Source of the DNA: Chitinophaga qingshengii
GTDB taxonomy: Bacteria > Bacteroidota > Bacteroidia > Chitinophagales > Chitinophagaceae
Direction of reading: 5' to 3'
Assembly (NCBI RefSeq): GCF_014529935.1
Contig: NZ_JACVFC010000001.1
Span: 3,472,001-3,536,000 of the forward strand
Length of the DNA stretch: 64,000 nucleotides
Position numbers and translations under genes: made by a program. A model generated the notes under the pieces. The model saw only the letters and a program-made list of their open reading frames with translations, was not told the origin of the DNA and ran no database searches. How positions within the stretch are numbered: the first letter of the stretch is position 1; each line of letters begins with the position of its first letter. Shown piece after piece: positions 52,016-62,500 of this stretch.

Positions 52016-52807
52016 ATGAGAAAAAAGATCCTGACAGGCCTGATTCTGGCCTTTTTACTGCCTTTAGCCAGCTTTGCCTGGGGGCCCAACGGGCACCGTA
52101 TTACCGCGGAGATTGCCTGGCAGCACCTGACCCCACAGGCTAAAAAAGCCATTACCAACATCCTTGGGCGTCAGAGCCTGCCTATGATCGCCAACTGGCC
52201 GGATTTTATCAAATCCGATACTACACACCAGTACGACCATACCAATACCTGGCATTATCTCGATTTCCCGGCTGGTATCAGCCGTGAGGAATTCGATACC
52301 CAGCTGAAAGCTGCTACCGGCGAGAATTTGTATACACAAACCCAGGCGATGATCCGGGATCTGAAAAACAAAAAGCTGCCGAAAGAAAAACAACTTTTTG
52401 CGCTTACTTTTCTCGTACACATGATGGGCGATATGCATCAGCCGCTGCATGTAGGTCGTGATGAAGATATGGGCGGTAATAAAATCGCTGTTACCTGGTT
52501 TAATACCCCTTCTAACCTGCACCGGGTATGGGATGAGCAGCTGATTGACTTTCAGCAGCTTAGCTATACGGAATACAGTAAAGCCATTGACATTGCCACC
52601 ACTGCGCAGGTAAAAGCCATGCAGAGCGGCACGATGGGCGACTGGATGTTTGAATCCCACCTGCTGGCGGATAAGGTGTACGGTTACACTAAACCGGACT
52701 CCAAACTCAGCTACCGGTATAATTATGTGTTTGTAAACGATCTGAATAATCAGCTGTTGAAAGGCGGCCTGCGTTTGGCGAGTGTATTGAACGGTATTTT
52801 CAGATAA
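52016..52807 (+). CDS. S1/P1 family nuclease
   Basis: A 263-residue zinc-dependent, secreted nuclease. The signal peptide ends ...LASFA, leaving the mature N-terminal Trp (WGPNGHRITAEIA), whose backbone binds zinc in this family. Other zinc ligands appear in YDHTNTWHYLD, HMMGDMHQPLHVG and HRVWDEQL. It degrades single-stranded nucleic acids for nutrient uptake. Start 52016 is supported by the promoter. Monocistronic. Confidence 0.94.
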   Translation: MRKKILTGLILAFLLPLASFAWGPNGHRITAEIAWQHLTPQAKKAITNILGRQSLPMIANWPDFIKSDTTHQYDHTNTWHYLDFPAGISREEFDTQLKAATGENLYTQTQAMIRDLKNKKLPKEKQLFALTFLVHMMGDMHQPLHVGRDEDMGGNKIAVTWFNTPSNLHRVWDEQLIDFQQLSYTEYSKAIDIATTAQVKAMQSGTMGDWMFESHLLADKVYGYTKPDSKLSYRYNYVFVNDLNNQLLKGGLRLASVLNGIFR

Positions 52808-52838
52808 AGCCGGGTATCAGACGAGCTTTCGCCGTTTC

Positions 52839-52856
52839 CCAGGGCTGAAGCCCTGG
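52839..52856. repeat. Short GC-rich palindrome after the nuclease gene
   Basis: CCAGGGCT-GA-AGCCCTGG is an 8-bp stem with a 2-nt loop, 30 bp after the nuclease stop. It may be a minor terminator or a dispersed palindromic repeat. Confidence 0.4.
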
Positions 52857-52879
52857 CCTGTGAAGCGAATAAATAGTAT

Positions 52880-52922
52880 TAAAAGAGAAAGGCCAACCTT
52901 ACCGGTTGGCCTTTCTCTTTTA
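52880..52922. terminator. Bidirectional terminator, nuclease/PfkB genes
   Basis: A perfect 19-bp stem (52880-52898 with 52904-52922) and 5-nt loop, T-rich on both outer sides, between convergent genes. Confidence 0.85.
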
Positions 52923-52935
52923 TCTACAGGAAGAT

Positions 52936-53859
52936 CTACACCAGGTCAATATCGAAGTTTACCAGTTGCACAAACTGTTCCAGGCGGGCAGTCAGTTCTT
53001 CGTGAGACACTTCTTTCAGACGGGAAGTACCAAACTTCTCCACACAGAAGGAAGCCATAGCAGAACCTACAATGATCGCCGTTTTCATGTTTTCGAAGGA
53101 GATATCGCGGGTTTTAGCCAGGTATCCGATAAAACCACCGGCAAAGGTATCTCCGGCGCCGGTTGGGTCGTATACGTCGTCCAGCGGCATCGCAGGCGCA
53201 AAGAATACGTGGTTTTCGTGGAATAATAGGGCGCCGTGTTCACCTTTTTTGATGATCAGGTAACGGGGACCCATAGTCAGGATTTTTTTAGCTGCTTTTA
53301 CCAGGGAATATTCACCGCTCAGTTGACGGGCTTCACTGTCGTTTACCATCAGCACGTCTACTTTTTTCAGCACTTTCAGCAGGTCCTCCATGGCTACTTC
53401 CATCCAGAAGTTCATAGTGTCCATCACGATCAGTTTAGGACGGACCGTCAGCTGATCGATTACGCTCATTTGTACCTGCGGGGTGAGGTTGCCCAGGATG
53501 AGGAATTCGCTGCCCTGGTAGCTTTCAGGAATAACCGGATTAAAGTCGGCCAATACGTTCAGGTCAGTCACCAGCGAGTCGCGGGTATTCATGTCCATGT
53601 GGTATTTACCAGACCAGTAGAAAGATTTCTCTCCTTTCTTCACCTGTACTCCTTTCAGTTCCACGCCTCTGGCAGTCAGTTCGTTCAATTCCGCCTGGGG
53701 GAAGTCTTCACCAATAACGGAAACCTGATTTACCGGTTTTACGAAGTTGGAAGCAGCCCATGCGATATAAGTAGCGGAACCACCAATGATTTTTCCTGAT
53801 TTACCAAAGGGCGTTTCTATTTCATCAAACGCCATCGTGCCTACGACAGTAAGAGCCAT
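52936..53859 (-). CDS. PfkB family carbohydrate/nucleoside kinase
   Basis: A 307-residue ribokinase-fold kinase. The N-terminal IIGGSATYIAWAASNF (GG signature 1) and the C-terminal DPTGAGDTFAGGFIG (signature 2, catalytic Asp in GAGD) are present. It resembles the adenosine kinase/ribokinase group; the true substrate is unclear. A consensus -7 box TACCTTTG on the minus strand (plus 53907-53914) precedes it. Monocistronic. Confidence 0.92.
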   Translation of the reverse strand: MALTVVGTMAFDEIETPFGKSGKIIGGSATYIAWAASNFVKPVNQVSVIGEDFPQAELNELTARGVELKGVQVKKGEKSFYWSGKYHMDMNTRDSLVTDLNVLADFNPVIPESYQGSEFLILGNLTPQVQMSVIDQLTVRPKLIVMDTMNFWMEVAMEDLLKVLKKVDVLMVNDSEARQLSGEYSLVKAAKKILTMGPRYLIIKKGEHGALLFHENHVFFAPAMPLDDVYDPTGAGDTFAGGFIGYLAKTRDISFENMKTAIIVGSAMASFCVEKFGTSRLKEVSHEELTARLEQFVQLVNFDIDLV

Positions 53860-53906
53860 GATATCTACCTGAATTTTATTAGTTTAAAATTTAATACAAA
53901 ACCAGG

Positions 53907-53914
53907 CAAAGGTA
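53907..53914 (-). promoter_or_regulatory. -7 box of the PfkB kinase promoter
   Basis: The minus strand reads TACCTTTG, about 48 nt before the start codon. Confidence 0.5.
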
Positions 53915-53940
53915 ACATCTTCCTCAGAAAGTTCCTTACG

Positions 53941-55362
53941 TTAAATCTTCACCTGTTTCCAGGTACCGCGGCGGAATAACAGCACTCCCGCTACAGCCAT
54001 CATCGACTCGGCAATAGCGATCGCCCAGAAAACGCCCTGAGGCCCCCAGTTAAACCAGATCGCCAGCGACCAGGCCAGCGGCACCTGGAACATCCACAGC
54101 GCTACCAGGTTAATAAGGGTAGGGGTACGGGTATCCCCGGCGCCGTTGAATGACTGGGTAATGACCATCCCATAGGCATAAAACACGTATCCAAGGCTCA
54201 TCAGGCGCAAACATTGCACGCCATAGCCCACCACCTCCTGCTCAGGGGTAAACAGCCGGATGATAGTAGGCGCCCCGGCCAGGAAAACCAGTCCCACCAC
54301 CCCCAGGAAGAGCATATTCAGGAAAGCGGCCCGCCAGACCGATTTTTCGGCCCTGTCAGGCTGTCGGGCACCGAGGTTTTGCCCTACCAGTGCAGCTGCG
54401 GCATTGGCCATGCCCCATGCCGGCAGGATGGTAAAAATCACCACCCGGATGGCGATGGTATATCCTGCCACCGCATCTTTCCCGAAATAGGAAATAATTC
54501 TGACGAGGAAGATCCAGCTGGCAGATGCGATCAGCATTTGAGCAGTACTACCCATTGCCAGCCTGAGGATAGATAAAATAGTGTTCCAGGCGGGCGACAA
54601 TTGTTGCCGGGTGATACGAATCAGATCCTTACCCCGCACCAGGTGATATACCTGATAACAAACGCCCGTACCCCGACCAATAAAAGTAGCCAGGGCAGCG
54701 CCCTGCAATCCCATTGCAGGCACCGGTCCCCAACCATTGATCAGCAACGGGCACAACAAAATATTCAGTCCGTTGGCAATCCACAGCGATCGCATGGCCA
54801 GGGCGGCATCACCGGCTCCCCGGAAAATACCGTTGATCAGAAACAACAGCACAATGACCAGGTTACCGGCCAACAGTATTTTCGTATATCCGGTACCGTA
54901 ATCAGCCACTTCCTTCGATGCACCCATGAGCAGTAAAATATCCCGGGAAAATATCAATCCTGCCAGGCTGATGATCACAGACAATCCCCCAGCGATATAC
55001 AACGCCTGCATCGCAGCATGCGCTGCTTCTTCGTGGTTCTTTTCGCCGGTACGCCGCGCCACTACAGCAGTAGCGGCCATACTCAGTCCCATTGCGCAGG
55101 TATACACCAGCGTCAGTACCGATTCCGTTAGTCCAACAGTGGTGATGGCATTCACGCCCAGGTGGCTTACAAAAAATATATCTACAACAGCAAACAGCGA
55201 TTCCATCGCCATTTCCAGCACCATAGGGATGGCCAGTAAAAATATGGCCCGGTTGATACTACCGGTAGTAAACTCTTTTTCAGTTCCGGCAACGGCTATA
55301 CGGAATAGTTCAAAAAAATGAACGACACGTACCTGTGCCCGTTTAAAGAATGGCATGTCCAA
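53941..55362 (-). CDS. MATE family efflux transporter
   Basis: A 473-residue multidrug and toxin extrusion protein with twelve helices in two pseudo-repeats (about 35-240 and 255-465). The N-lobe has LAIPMVLEMAMESLFAVVDIFF (in parts) and GIFRGAGDA; the C-lobe matches with SFNGAGDTRTPT. It exports cationic compounds using H+ or Na+. A 30-residue N-terminal extension before the first helix is unusual and may include an earlier start than used. Substrate unknown. Confidence 0.92.
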   Translation of the reverse strand: MDMPFFKRAQVRVVHFFELFRIAVAGTEKEFTTGSINRAIFLLAIPMVLEMAMESLFAVVDIFFVSHLGVNAITTVGLTESVLTLVYTCAMGLSMAATAVVARRTGEKNHEEAAHAAMQALYIAGGLSVIISLAGLIFSRDILLLMGASKEVADYGTGYTKILLAGNLVIVLLFLINGIFRGAGDAALAMRSLWIANGLNILLCPLLINGWGPVPAMGLQGAALATFIGRGTGVCYQVYHLVRGKDLIRITRQQLSPAWNTILSILRLAMGSTAQMLIASASWIFLVRIISYFGKDAVAGYTIAIRVVIFTILPAWGMANAAAALVGQNLGARQPDRAEKSVWRAAFLNMLFLGVVGLVFLAGAPTIIRLFTPEQEVVGYGVQCLRLMSLGYVFYAYGMVITQSFNGAGDTRTPTLINLVALWMFQVPLAWSLAIWFNWGPQGVFWAIAIAESMMAVAGVLLFRRGTWKQVKI

Positions 55363-55650
55363 TAAAATTAAACAATGAAAAATAGCGTCCTGCAGGCTGC
55401 AGGGCTGTTAAAGTTTCTACTGTGGGGGAAAACGTGGCAGACACTCCGCCACTAACTTAGTTTCTCATACGGCGATTGTTTTTACATCGAAAGATGTCAA
55501 ACAAATGTACCCGTTTTTTTGAAAAGTTAAAATAATTTATGGGTGGATTGTAACATTTACATCCGGGCCTCGTTTAACATCTCAGTAAGCGCGCTGAAAA
55601 CATTCAGGAAACCAAAAGTTAATTATCCATTAACCTTTAACACAAACATC

Positions 55651-56172
55651 ATGTTTATGTTTCAAAGAAACGCTCTCAAACTGGGAGTCGTAGCGGCTAC
55701 TGTATTGGGTATAGCCCTCACCGCGTGCAATAGTAAAGACGACAATCCTACGCCAGCGCCACCGCGCTCCGCCACCTACAAACTGAGAGGTACCGGCACC
55801 GATGCTACCCGTCAAACGGGTGCTGTTACCATCACTGAAAACAGCGATAGTTCAGTCAACGTAATTTTAACGCTGGGTAAACACGTAAAAGATACCCTGC
55901 ATCAGGTGTATTTTATTAGCGGCAATTACGCAACGCCTACCACTGATACATTACAATCCGCAGAAGCTAAAGGAACCGGCGGCTCCAGCGTAGTTACGGT
56001 AGAGTTGTTTAAAAATGTAAAGACCATCAAACTGCGGCAGGCTGCCGGCGCCAGCAAAGACATAGCGTTTAAATATAACGATGCTACCAAACTGCTTGCC
56101 CATATCAAGGTAAAACACAGCAAGTTCTCCGCAGACACCCTCGCTATCGGCAATTTCGGCAAAGAGAATTAA
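55651..56172 (+). CDS. Hypothetical lipoprotein
   Basis: A 173-residue lipoprotein with lipobox ALTAC, followed by a Ser/Asp/Pro linker and a predicted beta-rich domain (TYKLRGTGTDATRQTG, SSVNVILTLGKHVKDT, IAFKYNDATKLLAHIKV). No known family is recognised; such small beta-domains are common in Bacteroidota surface proteins. The ORF is open to 55543, but the signal peptide begins at 55651. Divergent from the MATE gene; a hairpin (56222-56246) terminates it. Confidence 0.75.
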   Translation: MFMFQRNALKLGVVAATVLGIALTACNSKDDNPTPAPPRSATYKLRGTGTDATRQTGAVTITENSDSSVNVILTLGKHVKDTLHQVYFISGNYATPTTDTLQSAEAKGTGGSSVVTVELFKNVKTIKLRQAAGASKDIAFKYNDATKLLAHIKVKHSKFSADTLAIGNFGKEN

Positions 56173-56221
56173 AGCCTCTATATACCGTTAAAACTGTTCT
56201 GGTATAGTGTGATGAAAAAGA

Positions 56222-56246
56222 AATAGCCGGCATTACGCCGGCTATT
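56222..56246. terminator. Terminator between lipoprotein and PorE-like genes
   Basis: AATAGCCGGC (56222-56231) pairs with GCCGGCTATT (56237-56246); a TTTTTT run follows about 10 nt later on the plus strand. Located between convergent genes. Confidence 0.75.
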
Positions 56247-56307
56247 CTCCTGTTTTTTATTAGGATATGGAAAAAGTAATCCGGGACAGGTCCCGCTTAC
56301 TTCAGCA

Positions 56308-58368
56308 TTATTGTGACGACTCGTCTTTATTACTTTCATTCGGTAATGCAGGCATCTGTTTCCGCAGTACCTTAAATTCTGTACGCCTGTTTTTCTGACG
56401 GCCTTCAGGATTATCTTTATGGTTCGGCAGTGAGTTCGGTGCAACCGGACGGGATTTCCCATATCCTTTTGCGATCAGCCGCTGCGAAGAAATACCCCGG
56501 CTGATCAGGTAGTCTACGCAGGATTGTGCACGCGCCTGAGACAATTTCATGTTGTATTTATCGGACCCTACACTATCCGTATGCGCCGACATTTCAATCA
56601 TCATCCGCGGATTATCTTTCAGCATATCCACTACTGTATCCAGTACTATCTTAGATTCAGGACGAAGTGTAGCTTTTCCAAAATCATAGTAGATATTATC
56701 CAGTACAATTGGTTTCTCTACTTCATAATGTTTGAGGCAGAGGGCTGGATTTTCAAGAGAATCCACCTTGTTCAGCTCATCTGTTTTAAAGTAAAGGCTT
56801 TTGGTAAAGTAGTTCTCTTTCTCCACCACGACTTTATAATAGCGTTGCGGATCTACTTCAAAAGAATACCGGCCGTTAGAACCGAGGGTTATTTTCTTAA
56901 CCGTTTTTTGTCTTACTGTATCCAGCAAAGTCACCGTAGCGCCTGCCAAAGGTTGATGGGTATCACAATCCGTGATCAGGCCACCGGCAGTTTTCCGTAT
57001 TCTTTTAATGCTGAATACTTCCAGGCAGCAAACAGATTCCCTGTCAGAGCTGATGAACCCTTCCGCAAAAGGATGTGTATTGTCTATAGCTGAATAATAG
57101 ATATCATCTTTCGGTGAATTCAGGGGTTTGCCCATATTCACCGGGGTAGACCAGGAACCGAAATCACCTTCACTCTGAAAGAAATCCAGTCCACCGAGGC
57201 CTACACGGCCGTCGGTACTGAAAATCAACAGGCTTTTTTCAGCATCATAAAAAGGTGCTTGTTCTTCATCTTTTGTATTGATGGTAGTGCCCATATTGCG
57301 GGCATTACCGGGCGTATTGCTATTCATCACGCAATACCAGATATCGTATTTACCCATACCGCCGGGCCTGTTGGAGGCAAACAACAGGTATTTGCCATCT
57401 GCTGTAATATAGGGCTGCATAGAATTGTAGCCTTCAGCATTGATATTGTCACCCATTTTCTGCGGCTCCGACCAAACGCCGTTTTGTTTGGTGCTGAGAT
57501 AGATAGCCGCTTGTTTCACGCCGTCTTTCATTGACCAGCGGGTGAGGTACATGGAATTACCATCGGGGGAGAGAGAAGAAACACCCTGGTCATAACCTTT
57601 GGTTATCGGTATTTTCAGTTTCTGGCTGTTGCCGAAATCACCGCCGGAACCGCTGGCAGTATAAAGATCATTTACATAAGGATTCCCTTTTTTATCTTTC
57701 TTCTTATCAGCGCCCTGTGCCGCAGGCAATCCCGGAGGATTATCTGCACGGGAAGAGGTAAACAGCAGCGTATTGGGAGCCATCACCACCGGGGCATAAT
57801 TGGCGCCGCCTTCGTTCACATTGCCGGACAATTTCGTGATGGTATACCGCGATTGTTTGGCCGCTTCGCTGAGTGCAAATTCACAATTCGCGATTTCCAG
57901 CGGAACACGGGTAGATAGATCATCTGCTCCGGTATAGCTACTCTTAAAATCGTTGAACTGCTTGAGCGCTTCCTCATATTTTCCGTTGGCTCTCAGGCAT
58001 ACGCCATACCAATATTTCGACTGAATAAACTGGGGATTGTTGAAGGCTACCACCTGGGAGTACCAGGTTTCAGCATTTCCAAAATCGTGATATAGCCTGT
58101 AGGATTCCGCCAAACGCGCTACCACCTGCTGATAGTCTTTAAACTTACCGCTGGGGGGCGCGGCATTCGCAACGGCATAAGGTAATATTTGTTCTGGCTT
58201 TACCTTAAAAGTGCCGAGTGCTTTGTTATAATATTGAGCTGCCGAATAATAGTCTTTGGCGTTGTAGTATACGTCTGCCGTATGTTTGAAATCAATTACG
58301 TACTGCGCCTGTATCGAATTTATCAGCCCTGCAAAAATTACCAGTACAAGAAGAGTAATTTTTTTCAT
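56308..58368 (-). CDS. PorE-like T9SS OmpA protein (TPR, PD40, CTLD-type and OmpA domains)
   Basis: A 686-residue periplasmic/outer-membrane protein. Order: signal peptide, TPR repeats (~25-180), PD40/WD40-like propeller (~200-470, with SPDGNSMYLTRW and ASNRPGGMGKYDIW), carboxypeptidase regulatory-like domain (~490-575; ITDCDTHQPLAGATVTLL), and OmpA C-terminal peptidoglycan-binding domain (~590-670; DFGKATLRPES, SAHTDSVGS, NRRTEF). This order matches PorE of the type IX secretion system. The ORF extends to 58470, but MKKITLLVL at 58368 fits a signal peptide. It follows porP/sprF and the cargo gene. Confidence 0.9.
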   Translation of the reverse strand: MKKITLLVLVIFAGLINSIQAQYVIDFKHTADVYYNAKDYYSAAQYYNKALGTFKVKPEQILPYAVANAAPPSGKFKDYQQVVARLAESYRLYHDFGNAETWYSQVVAFNNPQFIQSKYWYGVCLRANGKYEEALKQFNDFKSSYTGADDLSTRVPLEIANCEFALSEAAKQSRYTITKLSGNVNEGGANYAPVVMAPNTLLFTSSRADNPPGLPAAQGADKKKDKKGNPYVNDLYTASGSGGDFGNSQKLKIPITKGYDQGVSSLSPDGNSMYLTRWSMKDGVKQAAIYLSTKQNGVWSEPQKMGDNINAEGYNSMQPYITADGKYLLFASNRPGGMGKYDIWYCVMNSNTPGNARNMGTTINTKDEEQAPFYDAEKSLLIFSTDGRVGLGGLDFFQSEGDFGSWSTPVNMGKPLNSPKDDIYYSAIDNTHPFAEGFISSDRESVCCLEVFSIKRIRKTAGGLITDCDTHQPLAGATVTLLDTVRQKTVKKITLGSNGRYSFEVDPQRYYKVVVEKENYFTKSLYFKTDELNKVDSLENPALCLKHYEVEKPIVLDNIYYDFGKATLRPESKIVLDTVVDMLKDNPRMMIEMSAHTDSVGSDKYNMKLSQARAQSCVDYLISRGISSQRLIAKGYGKSRPVAPNSLPNHKDNPEGRQKNRRTEFKVLRKQMPALPNESNKDESSQ

Positions 58369-58438
58369 GAAGGTTCTAATTCTATGGTCTATATAAATAT
58401 TGTATCCACTGCTGTTATATCCACTTGTTGTTATATCC

Positions 58439-59449
58439 TTATAATCTGGGGCAGATGAAATATTCTTCATTCAGCACCCGTCTTTTCCTGCTGATAAAGG
58501 AAAGGGATATTTCAAAGCTTTGGCTGCCGTTTACCAGGCGGCGCATGTTTGATGTGTTGGCATCATAGCTGAGACCGAGTACAAAACCTTTGAAATGGAA
58601 GCCGGCAAAGGGAATTACGGCATCATTAAAACGATAGTTACCACCCACCAGGAAGTCAAAATCAGTATTTACCAACAGTTGTGCATACATACCGGCCACT
58701 ACCTCCTCGGCATTACCCTGACGCATATACAGGCCGGTAGGAGTGAGACTTACTTTTTCATTCAGTTTGATTTTGGTACCGCCGTGAACAAGGTAACGTA
58801 CAGGCAGTCTGTGTTCTTCCGCTGAGCCGCCTGCGAAAGGATCTTTAGGGCTGGTCAGGTGAGCCGCTGCAAACCCTACAAACGGGTTCAGCATGTGATT
58901 GGGGTTGCCATCAAAGAACATGGCGCCTGCGCCGGCATCAAAAACAGTAGAGGAGGTAGTCGTTATATTTTCTCCATTGGCAATGCTGGGGTCGAAGCCG
59001 ATGGTTGGTTTATACTGGCTGCCTGTCTGGAATTTAGCCGGATCTACGCGACGGTTAATGATACCCCCCTGTATACCGAATACGATCTGGCTGGTTTTGG
59101 TTTGACCAAACCGCACACCGGTGTATGATACACTGGCCATGGCGTTGAGGAAATTATATCCGGCATCGCCGGCAGACATATTCAGTACATTCAGGCCTAC
59201 GCCGATGTTTTTGTCTGTGGCTGCATCTACGGAAACACCGGCGGTAGAGAAAGGTTTTCCATAGTTTGCCCATTGGTTACGATAATTTCCGGATACCCGG
59301 TAATCCCCGTCAATAACGCCTGTGAGCGCCGGGTTTAACCAGAGCGGATAAGCATAATACTGGGAAAAGTGCGGGTCTACCTGGGCAAAAGACTGCCTGG
59401 ATAACAAACTGCTCCACAAAAGTACTGCAACAATAAAGATCCTTTTCAT
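58439..59449 (-). CDS. Type IX secretion membrane protein PorP/SprF family
   Basis: A 336-residue outer-membrane barrel protein of the PorP/SprF family: signal peptide, then the hallmark DPHFSQYYAYPLWLNPALTG, NYRNQW, and the C-terminal LGLSYDANTSNMRRLVNGSQSFEISLSF (in parts). PorP/SprF proteins are needed for secretion or surface attachment of type B CTD cargo, and are often encoded beside their cargo, as here. Confidence 0.94.
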   Translation of the reverse strand: MKRIFIVAVLLWSSLLSRQSFAQVDPHFSQYYAYPLWLNPALTGVIDGDYRVSGNYRNQWANYGKPFSTAGVSVDAATDKNIGVGLNVLNMSAGDAGYNFLNAMASVSYTGVRFGQTKTSQIVFGIQGGIINRRVDPAKFQTGSQYKPTIGFDPSIANGENITTTSSTVFDAGAGAMFFDGNPNHMLNPFVGFAAAHLTSPKDPFAGGSAEEHRLPVRYLVHGGTKIKLNEKVSLTPTGLYMRQGNAEEVVAGMYAQLLVNTDFDFLVGGNYRFNDAVIPFAGFHFKGFVLGLSYDANTSNMRRLVNGSQSFEISLSFISRKRRVLNEEYFICPRL

Positions 59450-59478
59450 AGGAACATTTTTTACTTGTTCAAAATTGA

Positions 59479-59512
59479 CCGGGGTGCAACCGGTGCCTGG
59501 TATGCACCCCGG
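59479..59512 (-). terminator. Hairpin between cargo and sprF genes
   Basis: CCGGGGTGCA (59479-59488) pairs with TGCACCCCGG (59503-59512), 45 bp after the cargo stop on the minus strand. It may partly terminate transcription and lower expression of the downstream genes. Confidence 0.65.
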
Positions 59513-59556
59513 CTAGTTCATTTGTTTATTGATCTACGGGTTTCTGTTCCTGTCGT

Positions 59557-62500
59557 TTATCGCATCAGCGTTACGTTACCTTTCTTCACCACTTCGCTGC
59601 CATCCTGCATAGTCGCTTTCACGATGTATACGTATACGCCTACCGGTTGTTTCTGTCCACCCATGGTACCATCCCAGCCCTGACGTTGGTCTTTGGAGGT
59701 GAATACGAGTTGACCCCATTGGTTGTATACTCTGAATTCGAGTTGTGCGATCGCTGTACCGTATACATACAACACATCGTTGGCTCCGTCGCCGTTCGGG
59801 CTGAAGAGGTTTGGTATGAAGATGTTGTTGCCTTGCGGGTTAGCGGTGGTACAAGTCAAGGTACCCAACGCGCTGGTTTGACAATCACTGTTGCCGATGG
59901 CTCTTACACCGAATGCCAGGCTCTGATTAGGCTGCAGGTTGTTGATAGTAGTCGAAGTACCAGTTGGACCGGTGCTTGGAGCGGTGAAGGTGACACCGTT
60001 GTCGATGGTCACTTCATAGCGTACCGCACCTGGTACAGGATCCCATTTGAAGGTGACGCTGGTAGCAGTGATACCGGCAAGGCTCACGTGCGGTGTAGCA
60101 AGCGGTTGCAGCATGCTGACGATCACCGCTGTTCTGGCGCCTACCCCGGTACAACCACCGGAGGCACTGGCCGCTTCCACATAGTAGGTAGTGGTGGTAT
60201 TGAGTGCTGGTGTAGTAAACACCGGACCGGTAAATATTGGTGCTCCACCGGTTGGTGCACTGTACCAGTTAAAGGTGACGCCTGGTGTTGTTGAACTGGC
60301 TGTCAGTGTAGCTTTATTACCCGGACAGATACCGTTTTCAGCGCCGGTTACTGTTGGTGTTGCCGGAGCGTTGATCAGCTGAACACTCACTGCCGCGCGG
60401 GTTGCACTTGGGCAGCCGGTACTGTTAACCGCTTCCACATAGTACATCGCATTGGCTGTCACCGGTGGTGTTGTAAAGCTGCTGCCGGTTGATATAGCTG
60501 TTCCGCCGGTTGCGGTAGTATACCATTTGTAAGTCAGTGCCGGATCAGGGTTCAGCACACTCAGTATCACGGTTTGACTTTGGCAGGTCTGCAGTGTTGC
60601 ATTAGCTACTACCGGTGCAGCTGGTGTTGCGTTCACGGTTACACCTACCGGTGTTCTGCTGGCACTTACACAACCACCGCTGGTAGCTGCTTCAACATAG
60701 TAGGTAGCATTACCTGTTGGTGTGATGCTGTAGTTTGCACCGGTGAATACTGGTGTACCGCCGGTAGCCTGGGTGTACCATTTGTAGATCACGCCAGCCT
60801 GTGCATTCTTCACGGCCAGGGTTACGGTCTGACCAGCGCAGGTCGTTACCGGATCTGCCAGTGGCGCATCGATGGTGCTGATCACGGTGGCTGTTACACC
60901 AACGCGGGAGCTTCCGCAACCATTGGTATTCATGGCAGCCACATAGAAGGTAGTAGTAGCTGTAAGCGGACCAGTAGTGTAGCTGGTGCCTGTAGACAGC
61001 AGGTTACCGTTCGTTGGAGCATCATACCAGTTATAAGTCACGGTTGGGTCCGGATTCTGGATGCTGAAGGTAACGGTACTATTGATACAAGTAGTCAGGT
61101 TATTGGCCGCTACAGTCGGCATTGCCGGCGCCGCATCTACATTTACAAGAACCGGAGTTCTGGTGGCGCTGGAGCAGCCGGTGCCAATATTGGCCTGTAC
61201 ATAGTAAGTAGTGGTATTGTTTACAACCGGTACGTTATACACCTCACCGGTGAAGAGCAGAGTACCGCCTGCAGGTGCATCATACCATTGATATATAAAT
61301 CCTGGTTGTGCATTCTTCACGGATACCGTTACACCGGTACCGGCGCAGGTCCTGAGGCTGGATGCTGTTACATCCGGAGCAGCTGGAGCGGAGGTCACTG
61401 TAACAGTGGCTTTCACTCTTGCAGAAGGATTACCGCACTGGTTCGGATCACCCACGGCTTCTACATAGAAGTCAGTAGTGGTATTCAACACAGCCGTTGT
61501 GAATACAGGACCGGTGAAGATAGCTGTACCGCCTGTTGGTGTGGTATACCAGTTATAAGTGATATTGTTTGCCGGAGAAATCACCCGCAATGTAGCGGTA
61601 GATCCCACGCAGATGGTGAGTGCATTAGATTCAAGTACCGGTGTTGGAGCCGTGCCTACGCCTACGGTTACTTTAGCTCTCACCGCGCTGGTACAGCTAC
61701 CGTTGCTGGCTTCTGCATAGAAGTCGGTGGTGGCATTCAGTGCGCCGGTGGTGTAGGAAGTACCTGTTCCGAGCAGATTACCGCCGGTAGCCGCATCATA
61801 CCATTTGTAAGTAGTGCCGGGCACCGGATTCTGGATATTAAGCGTCACGCTACCGCCTGCGCAAACACTAGGAGAGCTTGCTGCAACGGTCGGTGTAGCC
61901 GGTGCTGCGCTGGTAGTAACCACTATCGCAGTCCTCGGACCAGGGCATCCGCCACAGGATCTTGGACAAGTACTGCCGACGATACCTCTCACATAGTAAG
62001 TGGTGGTGCTGTCAGCAGTGAAGGTGTAGCTGGTACCGGTGAATACCACGTTACCTACGGCATCATTCCATTCATATCTTACGCCAGCCTGCGGGTTCTG
62101 TACGCTTAACGTTACGCTGGAACCGGTGCAGGTAGTAACCGCTGCCGGTGTTACCACAGGCGCCGGCGGTGCAGTCACCACAGTTACTGTAGCCATCACA
62201 CGTTTGGATGCAGCGCCACAGGGACCGCTACCTACCGCTTCCACATAGTATTGTGTGGTGGCAGACAGGTATGGTGTAACGAATACCGGTCCGGTAAAGA
62301 TTGGTGTACCGCCTGTTGGGGTGGTGTACCAGTTATACGTCAGCGCGTTGTCCGGGTTAAGGATCGCCAATGTGGCCGGAGTATTCATACAGGCGGTCAC
62401 GTTATCCGCCACCAGTACTGGTGTTGGAGCGCTGCCCACGCCGATGGATATTTTAGTCCGGGTAGTATCCGTACAGCTGCCGGAAGACACTTCTACATAA

